A DNA stretch of 64,000 nt, taken from assembly GCA_029204225.1 (NCBI GenBank), contig MU832030.1:1-64000 (forward strand), written 5' to 3'. The DNA comes from Diphasiastrum complanatum. Lineage: Eukaryota; Streptophyta; Lycopodiopsida; Lycopodiales; Lycopodiaceae. A model generated the notes under the pieces. It was given only the letters and a program-made list of their open reading frames with translations, was not told the DNA's origin and searched no databases. The position numbers and the translations under genes were made by a program. Positions 34,081 through 44,822 of this stretch are shown here, in pieces (the stretch's first letter is position 1; every line of letters begins with the position of its first letter).

Positions 34081-34112
34081 CGGCCCTTTTGATGTTTGTA
34101 ACTCCTCTAATG
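34081..34112 (-). repeat. Right terminal inverted repeat of element D
   Basis: On the minus strand begins CATTAGAGGAGTT; counterpart of the left end at 28400. Confidence 0.75.
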
Positions 34113-34458
34113 AAGGACATTCATCAATCCATTTCTAAAGAGAATCAATCTGCTTTATTGAAATGAGGAAATGAACATGAGGAGCAACTCGAGTTGGTCC
34201 CTTTATATAGTAGAGAGGAGGACCCTGGCCTCTAAATCCTATTAGCCTATTTCTACCTCCCTAATTATTCAAACTTAAAAAAGTGTGGGAACCATCAAAA
34301 TTGGAGGGAAACCAAACTTTATTCACTAGCTTGACATTTAGGCCCTACGACATTAAAAGTCCCACAAAAAGGCCAACTGATCAATCAAATAACTATGTGA
34401 TCATCGGGTTGGACTTACACACGCAGGGTGCCAAATCCCTCTCACTTATTAGCTAGGG

Positions 34459-36700
34459 TTAGGGTTGCCTAGTAACCTTCTCCATAAAGTCGAGGCGGGC
34501 AGTATTAAAATCCAAGTTGTGTGGCATAAAACAATGGTGGGCTCTGGCAATCCACTTTGAGGTTGTCCATGATATGAAGCGTGATTTCCAGGAGCCTCCC
34601 ATCATTGCTGCACGAAAGTATAAATGAGCAACCGGCAGCTGATCTTTGATTTGCTTTGAGGCCATCGGCTTATTTGGATCGAATGTCAGAAAAGGGAGGC
34701 AATCATCCCATCTGGTTGCCACTGACGCCAACAAAGTTAGATCTTTAGCAAACATTGTCGATTGTCGCACCGTTGGATCTGGAGAGTGGATATACTCTCG
34801 CTACGCTTGCAAAGCCTGGTGGAAGTCCACTGAGATTGTCCAGCTGTAGGGCTGATGGATGATTAGCCAATTGGGCGTATGGATGGTGATCTTGTCCATA
34901 GCCAATCCCAAATCTTTCCATTTATTCCTTCGCGGCATTGCACATAATAGGGATCGACCCACAACTGGCGAGGGCTGGCGACGTAACTCCTAATTGATTT
35001 CGAAGTTTTCTCAAAAATAGTGATTCTCCGTGCCGGCTGCTCTCCCAATGTAGGTATTTTCTTGAACTCTTTGTCGGCCTCTATCTCGGAAGTCTTAAAC
35101 TTCAAAACCCATCCACCACGCGAGGACTCATGCGGATGTTGCTTTAAGACATTCTGGATCAGGTCCTTGACGCTGATGGGCCTTCTGAATAGAGATGTGG
35201 TCCTTGATGATGATGGACCTGCTTGTACTACCGGTAAGATTGACGGTTGTTTTGATATATCTGGAGCTCCCCCCTAGTCCATGCTCGAATCTACCCATGT
35301 ATCCATTAGTACAGCTTCTTCCGCGTCACATCCAATTCACCTTGAAGCCACGTGCAATCCTATTCGGCCATCTGCAATTGACCCTTCAACAGTTGCATCT
35401 ATTGTTCTGCATCCTGCACAGCCTTATCCAACTGATCATGTGCGGTTATCAGGGTGTTTTGCAAGGAGCTGATGTATTCTTCCAAGCGATTAGCTTGTTG
35501 CTGGGCCAACTTCTTTTCGACTTCAGCCTTGTCTTCATGTTGTTTGGCAATCTTTAATTCTTGATCCAGCTGGACAATTTTTTGGCTGATCAGAGTGTTT
35601 TCGGACCCCATCTCGGAGATTCTCTGCTCCATTTCCTTCTTCTTATCCAACATAGACTGGATCACTTGCGCAAGGCTTGAGACCAAACCGAGAGCATCAC
35701 CAGAATCGACGGTCGTAGAGGCGGCAACAACAGGAGGACCTGATGGTACTGTCCTTGGTTGGCATGGAATAGGTGCCAGTACTTCTTCTTCTTCAAAAAT
35801 GTCTTCCTCCTCAAAACCCTCAGGCATAGTGGCGTTGAACTACTTCGATGATTTCACAGCTTTGTCGACCCGAAGTGTGGCTGGGCTATCTTCCGTGTGA
35901 GGTTGCTAGCTGACATCTTCAACACCGCCAGTAGATTCATGGGTCTGTTTGAATCCTCTTCCAGGGAGTTCAAAGGGCGCAGGGCTCTGGGGCATTTCAA
36001 AAAATTTGGTGGCCCCAAGGGGGTCAGAATCATCGAACATATCCACGAAAAACTGCGTGTTTGGTGAAGTGGCTTCGATTTGAACCAATTATATGGTTCA
36101 AGAGGGGCTTTGGCCAACTTGGTGTGGGACTCCACTATCCTATGGAGGATTTGTGACATGATGCGGTCTTTCTTGAGGTTGCCAACCATCAAGAAGTTGT
36201 TCAGTAGCTGGGCAGCAGCATGTATTGAAGGCTCAATGATGGCTTCCAGAAGGTATTCGTCATTGGTCCAATGCAGATCATTGGTGAGGTCAATGTATGG
36301 ATTGATGGTCTGTTTGGCCTACTTGTGATTGGGTGAGGCCTGTGTACCGGATGCTATACCTATGGCTACAAGGGCGGCCTCAGTGACGCGCACCTTGTGT
36401 GTGGCTCCCTGGAAAGTGATATAAAATTTGGATTTCTCTTCCCTCCATGTACTGAAGGCAAGAGTGATGAAATCCATATTGATTCGACCAGAAAAGACTC
36501 TCTCATGCATACCCATTGCAGTGAGCAGAGGCTCCACAAGGGTCATCCACTGAGTGACCATGCTTGTGCTAGGAAGGATCATGATGTCCGTTGCAGATGG
36601 GACATCACGATGGATAGTATAGCACGGAGACTAGGAAGTATCTTTGGTCACGAGAAAAATTCACAAGCGCTTCGCTAGCACAAGTGAGAAATGACTCAAA
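34459..36700 (-). pseudogene. Extra coding region of element C, downstream of integrase
   Basis: A chain of minus-strand blocks after the integrase and a 550-bp spacer: 36582-36319, 36192-35854, 35827-35399, 35105-34863 and 34770-34459. Frame breaks separate them. The third block starts MPEGFEEEDIFEEEE and contains a long coiled coil (EKKLAQQQANRLEEYISSL). The last ends 14 bases before the purine tract of the 3' LTR. Several plant Ty3/gypsy lineages carry an additional or env-like frame in this position; I see no clear signal peptide or membrane segment here, so an envelope role is not supported. Function unknown. Confidence 0.6.
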
Positions 36701-36779
36701 TTCAACCAACTTACAGGTGAATTTGGTGGGTCCATTATACTGAATACTAGTTTGGCTGATCAGTTCTGAACAAAAATCT

Positions 36780-37010
36780 GAACCTATGGAAAACCTAATT
36801 TCAACAATTTAAGATCATCTAGCAGGTCGACGAAGGTTCATAATGAGGTTAAGATGCTCGATGAAGGTTCCCAAAATGGCATATCACTGAACCTTCGTCT
36901 GACTCAAAAACTGTGGTTTTCTTGGACAGGAACCTTCGCCCACCTCAAATTAGATAAATCTAGAGTGGATGTACAATTTGAGAGCTCAACGAAGGTTTCT
37001 GGTACTGTAT
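36780..37010 (-). promoter_or_regulatory. Spacer of element C with repeated GAACCTTCG motif
   Basis: Between the integrase and the extra coding region. GAACCTTCG or its complement occurs near 36831, 36860, 36889, 36929 and 36989. The same motif is repeated in the 5' leader of the element (43460-44040). Its recurrence only in non-coding parts suggests a cis signal. Confidence 0.5.
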
Positions 37011-37250
37011 AGGTCAAATCTAACCAAAATAGTGATTTTCTAAGTCATTTTCCAGTATCAAAAAATATTGTGCTTCCTTTTTCCCATGCTGATGACTTTC
37101 TAACTTTTGCTCATCAGTCTTTGCTCAATTTTTGCTTTTCTTTTCTTCTTCTTCTTCCTTTTTTTTACTGTCTTTTTCCAAAAAAACTCAGCAATTTAAG
37201 TACTGAAAACAAAAAATTGAAAAACAAGTAAAATTAAAAAACCATTGAGA

Positions 37251-38335
37251 TCAGGCTTGCTGAATTGGCAAAGCAGGCTGCCAAAACTTGCGTAATCGGC
37301 TGTCATTCACTGGAGTATCAAATTGTTTTCCATCCAAGTGCTCAAGAATTACTGCGCCATAGTTCAGGATTTCGTTCACTTTATATGGGCCTTCACCGGT
37401 AAACTTCAATTTTCTCTTGATCAGCTTGGTTTTGTACATCAATGCAAAATCTCCTGCTTTCGGATCTTTTTTGTGCAATCAACGATCATGCCATGCCTTG
37501 CGACGGGCTTTCTCTGCTGCTAAGGCATGAACTGCCATCAATCGGGTTTCACATAATTTGTGCAACGCTTCATGACGGAGTTGTAAAGACTTATCATCAT
37601 TTAATCGTTCCGTTGCTGCTATGTGTAAGGATGGGATTAAAATTTCAATTGGCATGACAGCATCTTGACCATAAACCAGTTGAAAAGGTGTTTGATTTGT
37701 ACTATTTTTGGAAGCGGTTTGGAATGCCCATAACACTGCATACAACTTATGTTTCCAATCAGACCGACTCGCTTCAACTGTCTTTGTCATAATGGTGCAG
37801 AGAATCTTATTAGAAGATTCAGCTTGGCCATTCCCTCTGGGATAGTAGGGAGTACTAAATCTGTGTATAACAAACAAATCTTCCAGTAAACACTTTATTG
37901 TTTGATTAACAAAGTGTGTACTCCGGTCACTAACAGTCTCGATCGGACATCCAAATCTGATTATAATATTTTCATATAGAAACTTGGCCGTAGATTTCGC
38001 ATCAGCAACTTTGACAACTTTGGCTTCAACCCACTTGGTCATATAATCAGTTGTTACGATAATGTATTGGGGCTGAGATCCTTGCACGACAGAATGAATA
38101 GGTCCAACATAGTCTAGTCCTCATTTTTCAAACGGCGCTTGCGATAAAACCGGATGCAAGGGTTCGTAGTTCTAGCGAGTAGGTCGTCGTGCTCTCTGGC
38201 AAACATCACATGTCTGAATAAATTTTTTGTGTCCTTATGAAACGTAGGCCACCAACAACCTAATTGTAAAAGTTTTCGAACAGTAATATCTGTAGAGAAG
38301 TGTCCTTTGCCCATGCCATCAAGTAAAAACATGAT
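37251..38335 (-). pseudogene. Integrase of element C
   Basis: The zinc-binding region (38332-38117) is degenerate. The catalytic core (38087-37479) shows the three acidic positions in TDYMTKWVEA, TVSDRSTHF and NGQAESSNK, with Arg replacing the usual Gly after the second Asp. The C-terminal module with GEGPYKV lies at 37478-37251. Stops or shifts separate the zinc, core and C-terminal blocks. No chromodomain follows. Confidence 0.85.
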
Positions 38336-38660
38336 TAAATCTGGTACTTCATGTGGTAAAACACATCTTCATAAAATATTATCTGATCCACGATGATACA
38401 ATTGTCCTGCAATTAATTAATAAGGTTGAGTCTTATGAATCAATTGTCTCTTCTGTACTTTTGTCAAGGAGTCATTCGGTTGTCCTAGCATCAGGTACTC
38501 ATCAATATTCGTTGTCCACTTAGGTATTGCTTCAATATAGAACAATGCAACATCTGGCAGTTCATCATCCACTTCAGTGTTAACTGGTGCGGATTCGATT
38601 CACGAAATATGATCGGCTAGATAATGTTGCTTCCCTTTCGAACCACATTCGAAAGTCAAA

Positions 38661-40004
38661 TTAAGTCAATAATAATAACCATCTTGCAATACGTCCAGTA
38701 TTGCACGTCTTGTTTACCAAGTAAAGTAACGGTTGATGATCCGTATCAAATGCAAAGTGCGATTCCATGAGGTCGTGACGAAATTTTTGAACATAAAAAA
38801 TCATGGCTAACGCCTCACATTCTGTTGTTGAATAATTTTTCTTCGGATCTGTAAGCTGTTTCCTTGCAAATCGTATAGGATAAAACTTCTTATAGTCACC
38901 TGGCTGCATCATAACTGATCCAATGGCGTATTTTGAGACATCTGTATGAACATGAAACTCTATCGTCCAATCTGGAGAACGCAGTATCGGTGCTGAAGTT
39001 AATTTTTTTTTAAAACTTTTCAAAGGCTTCTAACGCCTCTATTGTCCAAACAGGAACAATAGTCAATTTGTATATAGGTCGTGCTAAATCCGCAAAGAAG
39101 ATAATAAAAATTCGATAGTAGTTCGCATGACCCATAACACATAAACTCCACGAATTGTTGTTGGCGGTGGTAATTCCACAATAACCTTGATCTTAGAATA
39201 ATTTGTGGCAATACCATGTCTCGATATCACGTGTCCAAGCACAACTCCATGGGAAACCCATATATGACATTTTTCTAGATTTAGAGAAATTTGATATTTG
39301 TGGCATCTTTCAAATACTTTCTCCAATCGATCCAGGTAGTCTGTATCTGTACTATGGACTCCCAGGTCATCCAAGTAAATTTCAAGAAAGCAGATAATCT
39401 TTAAAAGCAAATTGCATTACTCTTTGGAATGAACTTGGTGCATTACAGAGTCCAAACGACATTACTTTGTAAACATAGGTGCCCCTTTCTGTTGCAAAGG
39501 CGGTTTTGTAGTGATCGACAGGCGCAATCTTAACTTGATTGTAACCACTAAATCCATCCAAGAAACTATAAGCTTCCGCTCCAGCAAGGCGATCCAAAAT
39601 GCTTTCAGTAAAAGGTAACGGAAAGTGATCCTTCCGCTTTGTTCAACGCTTTGAGATTCACACATATTCAATTTCTCATTTTTCTTAGGAATAATGACAA
39701 TCGGTAAAATCCATTCGGTATGCTCGATCTCGTAAATGAAATCAACATCAAGCAATCTCTGAAGTTCTTTCTTTATCCGGTCCGCCACATTAGGATTACA
39801 GTGATAGAACTTTGTAACCTTTGAAACTGCATCAGGTACTAAAGGTATGGTATGTTCAATCACTGATGTCGAAATACCCTTCAAATCTTGATAAGTCCAT
39901 GCAAAGCAATCTTGAAACTTAATAAGTAGCATGTGTAGTGCTTGATACTGTTGAAGATTAAGTTGTGATCCAACTTGTACAATCTTTTCCGGTTCTAGGT
40001 TCAT
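38661..40004 (-). pseudogene. Reverse transcriptase and RNase H of element C
   Basis: RT entry at about 39850-39700 (KKELQRLLDVDFIYEIEHTE, then VIIPKKN). The palm follows at 39597-39382 (YSFLDGFSGYNQVKIAP, FGLCNAPSSFQRVM). The active box IYLDDLGVHS at about 39375 is intact. RNase H is at 39023-38661 (HTDVSKYAIGSVM, YSTTECEALAMIF, TDHQPLLYL). Frameshifts divide the RT into at least three pieces. No second, archaeal-type RNase H domain was seen before the integrase. Confidence 0.9.
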
Positions 40005-41007
40005 TGGCTACGTCCTAGCTGGGCCATCGTAAACCTCTTTCGATTCTGGCACGTGTTCTTTAGGTTCACGATGTGCTTTAGGTAACATGATAACCACATC
40101 ATCCAGTGTATAACATTCAAAATGCTCGGGCATATCATGCTGGACTACATCTGCTTGTTCTTTTTTAAAAGGACTTGTCTTGGATCTTCGCTTAGCCTTC
40201 TTAGCAGGCGATGACTTCCGAGATGATAAACTCTTCTTCAAAGGCAAACATTTCCTAGACGATGATGTCTTACTAGAATTCTGACTTGAAGAATCATCCT
40301 TGACTTTTCCTTTGCCTTTATACAATAAGGGTGGCACTTTCTTTGAATCAATCTTTTGAGGGGGATTTTCCCATTTCAGGACCGTATTATAAAGTTGCTT
40401 AGCTTGTTTCTTTGTTATCGATCATGTGATCCTATCGTCCTTCAATATAACTGCTTTGGGCGGTTTTATTGTTGGTTCATCAGGAACATTACGCACTCCA
40501 AATCTAGTCGGGTCCATATGATTTAGAATCCGCTCATCCATAAGTTCTGGATTGCCATCATAAGTCAAGGCATGGCTCACTGGTATGAGATCATCCTCAA
40601 TCGGATCTGGTATAGGTTCCGTTGATATTCGGGCTACATTCAGCACATTCAATGGAAACGTGATTGGTGTATCCAAAGTTTGATCTAATAAGAAAATCTC
40701 GCTCAAATCCGATTGATTATCTTGTTGACACATATATCTTGCTGTACAATCAATCGTTGCAAGAGCTTCATTCCAATTGACAGTATCCGTTTGAAAATTG
40801 TAATGAACTCCCAAATTTTTCTCTGGTCGGTCACAAGTATGATCTGTTGTTGACAAATCGTCATCTTCTTTTTGAACCAGTGGTTTGATAGTCCAAGTTG
40901 TAGGATCAACTTTAACTGCACATTCACGATTTTCAAAAGTCATTTTTCCGGTACCCCCAGTTATGAATTACTTGCGCAACTCGTAGCCATGGACGTCCCA
41001 ATAGAAC

Positions 41008-41478
41008 TCAGTAGACATTTGGCGCTTCTGGTAAGTCCATCACTACAAAAGTAATGACGAACTTTACTCCCACAATTCTGACAGGCATATCTTCAACCAT
41101 TCCCTGCGGATGAACTGTCGTTTGATTAGCTAGCTTAATAGCAAAAGTAGTAGGCTTGATCTTTGTAAGGCCCCATTTTGCACATAGCTTTGTTGAAATC
41201 AGGTTAACTCCTGAACCGCCATCTATCACGGCTGCTTCTTTAGGAAATTGTCTATGATATATCAGTAGAGTGATATTCTTTTGTTCACTTTTCCAAACGG
41301 CTCCAACATGGAGTACTTCATTAGATTCTTCAAATCCAGCACAAAAAAGTGGCTCCTGATGGACTTGTGGTTCTTCTTGAGCTAACTTTTGCGCTAAGAC
41401 TTCTCTTGCTTTTGGCACCAACTTTAGGAACTCTCCCAATGAACTATTGATCTTGCTAGACAACATGTTCATGAGCAA
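41008..41478 (-). pseudogene. Aspartic protease region of element C
   Basis: The motif AAVIDGGSGVNLIS stands where the protease D-S/T-G box is expected; the DGGS form is usual in some non-chromoviral plant gypsy elements. Between it and the RT lies a less conserved region (40943-40008) with acidic and Ser/Lys-rich stretches. Confidence 0.75.
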
Positions 41479-43213
41479 TTATGTTTGTGATGCTTCCGGT
41501 TCAGTCATCTTGAAGGGTTCTTCATGATGATGTAACTGATCATTCATATCCATACGTAAATTTCTTGGAGGCTGCAATGGTGAAGAATGAACTTCAGTTG
41601 TTGCTTTAGCAGCTTCAAGCTCCTCTTCTTCTTGCAGATGTTTAATCCACTGCCTCATATTCTGATATCTTCGTTTTTCTACATTAAGATTTGGATAGAC
41701 TCCCGATGTTGTTGGTATATCATTCAACGGTATAGAATCAGCAGGAACTGGATCCAATACTGGTGCTTTCTGCTTCTGTGCTCTGGTGACCACCATCAAG
41801 AGTGCACTTGGTTTATTTTGAGCTACTGGTCTTTGCTTGATTGTTATCAAATTTACAAGTGTTGTAGCTGGTGGTGGCTTTGGTCTTGTTGGACAGTCTT
41901 TACAGCAATGCCCATAACCACAGTCACGATAGAATGGTACAAATTTTTCTTTATTTGGACATTCTGCAACTCTGTGATTTTCTCCACATGCAAAGCATCC
42001 AAGTGGTGATCTGGTCCAATTTCTAGAGGCTTGTTGTTGAGCGGAAGCATAAATAGCATATTATTCCATTGCTCAGCAATAAATAGTTCCATTGCTCAGC
42101 ACTTCCGTAAGGTTCTGGTTCCATCAGATTGGCAGGAAGAGCGGAGTGCTTTGGTGGGGCAGGTAAAGCTAAAAGTTCCGGATATCCAAGAGCAAATTGT
42201 CGCGGTCTTGCTGTTGGATTTCCTCCATACTATGGTTCTCGATATTCCATTTGGACATACCATTGCTGAATTATCAGAGGGTTGAAGTTGCAAAAAGCAG
42301 TCTCATGGTCAGGTGAATTACACAGATAGCAAACACTGATTTCCGTTCATTTTTTCAATTAAGGACACTCGTTCACTGTGTGATTTTCTATACAAATAGA
42401 ACACCAGACATTTTTCCTGGTAGGGAAAGTCTTCAGAAACTTCTCAGGTTTCTTGTTCGCTTGTCCGTAAAAATTTTCCAATGCTTTGATCTTCTCATCA
42501 AATTGTGACTGCAACTTTTCCATCTGTTTTTGCTGGTTCTGCCCAAGTTTCTTGAACTCATGGAGCATCATTTTTGCAGTAGCATTGGCATTCGTTGATG
42601 CAATAGTGGTGGATGTCGTAGTAGTCTGCCCTGCTGTATAAGGCAACATACTGATATTCGGCTCATCATCTGAATCTTCATCCTCCTCCCGAATTGCATC
42701 GTCCATAGCATTTTGCAAGAGTGCATATTCATTATACCGTTTCAGCTCACGTCTTATCCTTTTAGGTAGACCTGACAAAAACCACATAATCATGGCATTT
42801 TCTTTAATCAGCTCAGGTTCGCATTCAGATCTGAGGCGTTTCACCCGTTCAATGTAATCTCAAACCATTTCCCGCTTTCCCATTTTAATTTTACTTAGAA
42901 ATAGAAAAGGGTCTTCCATAAACTTCTGCGGTTTGAACCGTGTGATGAGGGCTCATTTAACAACCTCTCAATCTGTACGCTCAGTTTCATCTTGATTAAA
43001 GTACCAATCTTGTGTTGCGCCTGTTAAGGCCATAAGAAATAGCTTAAGTTTATCTTGAGGATAATTCTCGCCATAGACTTCACAGGATTCAACATAGATT
43101 TGAAGAAATCTAACTGGATCTGTTAATCCATTATATTTGGGTAGATCCAAAGGGGATGCTCTTCTAACAATGATTGGACTGAATTCATGTGGAGCACCTC
43201 CAGGGGCAGCCAT
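41479..43213 (-). pseudogene. gag: gag of element C
   Basis: Starts ATG at 43213 (MAAPGGAPHEF), with LPKYNGLTDPVRFL, LMALTGATQDWY and FLSGLPKRIRREL marking the gag domain. A cysteine knuckle CSICIENHTVNECP lies near 42370. Three TGA stops near 42955, 42940 and 42850 each stand where a tryptophan would suit the motif. The C-terminal part (41850-41479) is Glu-rich. This copy could not make a full capsid protein. Confidence 0.85.
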
Positions 43214-44347
43214 CTTTTCAACTTCAAATCAAATAGACAATGAGATTGGATCTAGATTTTTCAATCACAAAACTATCTCAAATCATATATGCTAGATCTA
43301 TTACTCTTTCCAAAAATCTGATTCTATACAATGAAAAAGATTTCGAAATTCGATCAATCGATACTTCTCAAAAATGATAAATCTCTCATAATCCAAATCA
43401 GGATATATCAGATTTGATCCAAATTTTGATAGAGACTTGATCTGAAAAATCAGAAACTAAAAATAGGATTGGCGAAGGTTCACTAGGCGAAGGTTGGCTC
43501 AGCGACCTTTTAGATGAAAGATCTGACATAGATAAAACTATGGAAAACCGGACAAAGATTTCTGACACAAGAAAATATAGTTTTTGTAGTTTGGCGAGGG
43601 TAAAATTCAAAAAATTTCTATGATCTGATCAAGAAGAATTTTTGCTGAACTCAAAAATAGTATTTTACTATAAATAGAATGTCCTAAAAACTCAGCAAAG
43701 GTTCTGGCAAAGGATCAAGAGTGATATTGGTATTTTTGCAAAAAAATGACTTTTTTGACAAAAATATGGCAATATGACAACTGATTCTCTGAAATCCTTT
43801 CTATTATTGGTATTATTTTTTGTCGACCTGGCAGTAGATAGATCTGAATCACATCTTTGCACAGTGAATTGGGCGAAGGTTCTTTTTCAGTATTTTAGAG
43901 TTTTGGTGATTTTTTGGTATTTTTTTGCGATTTTTGTTTATGTTTCTGAAAATCTGCTGGGAATTAATCTTCTCCCTTCAAACTGAAGGTTTTGTAAACA
44001 AAACCGAAGGTGTTTGCAACTCGGCAAAGGTTTCTTGAAAGAGGACAAAAAGTTATCAAATCTAATGACATTTTTTGTCTCTTTTTGACCAAATCTGACA
44101 GATTTGACCTATTTTTGTTGTTGTCTCTGATATCTCAGATCCAAATGGATCTTAAGATTGGTGATCTGAATAGCTTTCCCCGTTTAACAATTAGATTAGA
44201 TTTCAAACAAGAAAATCCACTCAAATCAAGCAAAATAAATCCCAAACTAACCCTAAATGCATATCTAACACTATTCATGCCACGACAAGATGCTTAATGC
44301 AAGCTATCCATCCAAAAATCATGCTGCAAACTGAAAATTGACGTAGC
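43214..44347 (-). promoter_or_regulatory. Leader of element C with repeated GAACCTTCGCC motif
   Basis: A long 5' untranslated region. On the plus strand GGCGAAGGTT or close forms occur near 43471, 43485, 43692, 43871, 43984, 44003 and 44022. No coding sequence is supported. Confidence 0.5.
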
Positions 44348-44365
44348 TCCCCGGCATCAGCACCA
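44348..44365 (-). promoter_or_regulatory. Primer-binding site of element C
   Basis: The minus strand reads TGGTGCTGATGCCGGGGA, four bases after the 5' LTR. It resembles the primer site TGGCGCCGTTGCCGGGGA typical of Athila/Tat-type elements. Confidence 0.75.
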
Positions 44366-44369
44366 AAAT

Positions 44370-44822
44370 TGTAGTGGGTTTCTTTCCTTGCCTAACCTGA
44401 ATCCAAGATCTAGTCAATCTAGCATCAAAGAGTCAAAGCTAGTTGTCACGCGTAGGTTCGTTCCCATGAGAGCGATAAAGATCCAAATCTAACTCTACAT
44501 CCATTAACCCTATCCATTAACACTACACATCCACAATAAAGATAACCTACTCTTTCTCTCTCTCTCTTTCTCTCTCATAAAAAGTATAATAACATACAAT
44601 CCCAATAACATTCAAATCCAACAATTAGCAAAAACCAAAGAAAGCATGAGAGATGGAGAAGGAAAGAAGAAGAGCAAGGACATTCATCAATCCATTTCTG
44701 AAGAGAACCAATCTGCTTTATTGAAATGAGGAAATGAACATGAGGAGCAACTCGAGTTGGTCCCTTTTTATAGTAGAGAGGAGGACCCTGGCCTCTGAAT
44801 CCTATTGGTCTATTTCTACCTC
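44370..44822 (-). repeat. 5' LTR of element C, truncated
   Basis: Matches the split 3' LTR from TGTAGTGGG to TTTCTACCTC, then stops; about 200 bp present at the outer end of the other copy (34238-34433) is missing here. It also lacks a 30-bp stretch found in the left copies near 21730. Confidence 0.85.

Larger units (their letters stand above)
28400..34112. mobile_element. Element D: terminal-inverted-repeat element with histone H3-like, acidic and transposase-like genes
   Basis: 5713 bp inserted in the 3' LTR of element C. The ends are imperfect inverted repeats: the left starts CATTACAAGAGTT and reaches AAGGGTCGT, the complement of the right starts CATTAGAGGAGTT and reaches AAGGGCCGT, with about 26 of 33 positions alike. 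Comparison with the intact LTR at 44370-44822 shows the flanks (GAAGAGC and AAGGAC) joining exactly, with no target duplication. It carries three genes: an H3-like gene (-), a divergent acidic-protein gene (+) and a multi-exon transposase-like gene (-). I cannot assign a named superfamily. Confidence 0.75.
21615..34433 (-). repeat. 3' LTR of element C, in three pieces
   Basis: Pieces 21615-21793, 28225-28399 and 34113-34433 join to a single LTR. The plus-strand start is TGTAGTGGG and the end CAGGGTGCCA, so on the element's own strand it runs TGGCACC to CTACA. The purine tract AAGTGAGAGGGA lies next to the inner end. Element G sits between the first two pieces, element D between the last two. 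Confidence 0.85.
21615..44822 (-). mobile_element. Element C: decayed Ty3/gypsy retrotransposon with extra 3' coding region
   Basis: On the minus strand: 5' LTR (44370-44822), primer site, 1.1-kb leader, gag, protease, RT, RNase H, integrase, a spacer, a further coding region after integrase, a purine-rich tract and the 3' LTR. The 3' LTR is split by elements G and D. Without these two the element is about 11 kb. Protease-RT-RNase H-integrase order makes it Ty3/gypsy. The primer site, RT motifs and absence of a chromodomain point to the non-chromoviral plant clade (Athila/Tat relatives), by inference. Gag and pol are broken by stops and frameshifts, so it is dead. Confidence 0.9.

Noticed and set aside
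28400-34112. Element D as a Helitron, because no target duplication is seen
   Set aside because: It has inverted repeats at both ends, lacks TC/CTRR ends with a hairpin, and no Rep/helicase motif was seen.
34459-36700. Envelope protein in element C
   Set aside because: No signal peptide, membrane segment or furin-like site visible; only a coiled coil.
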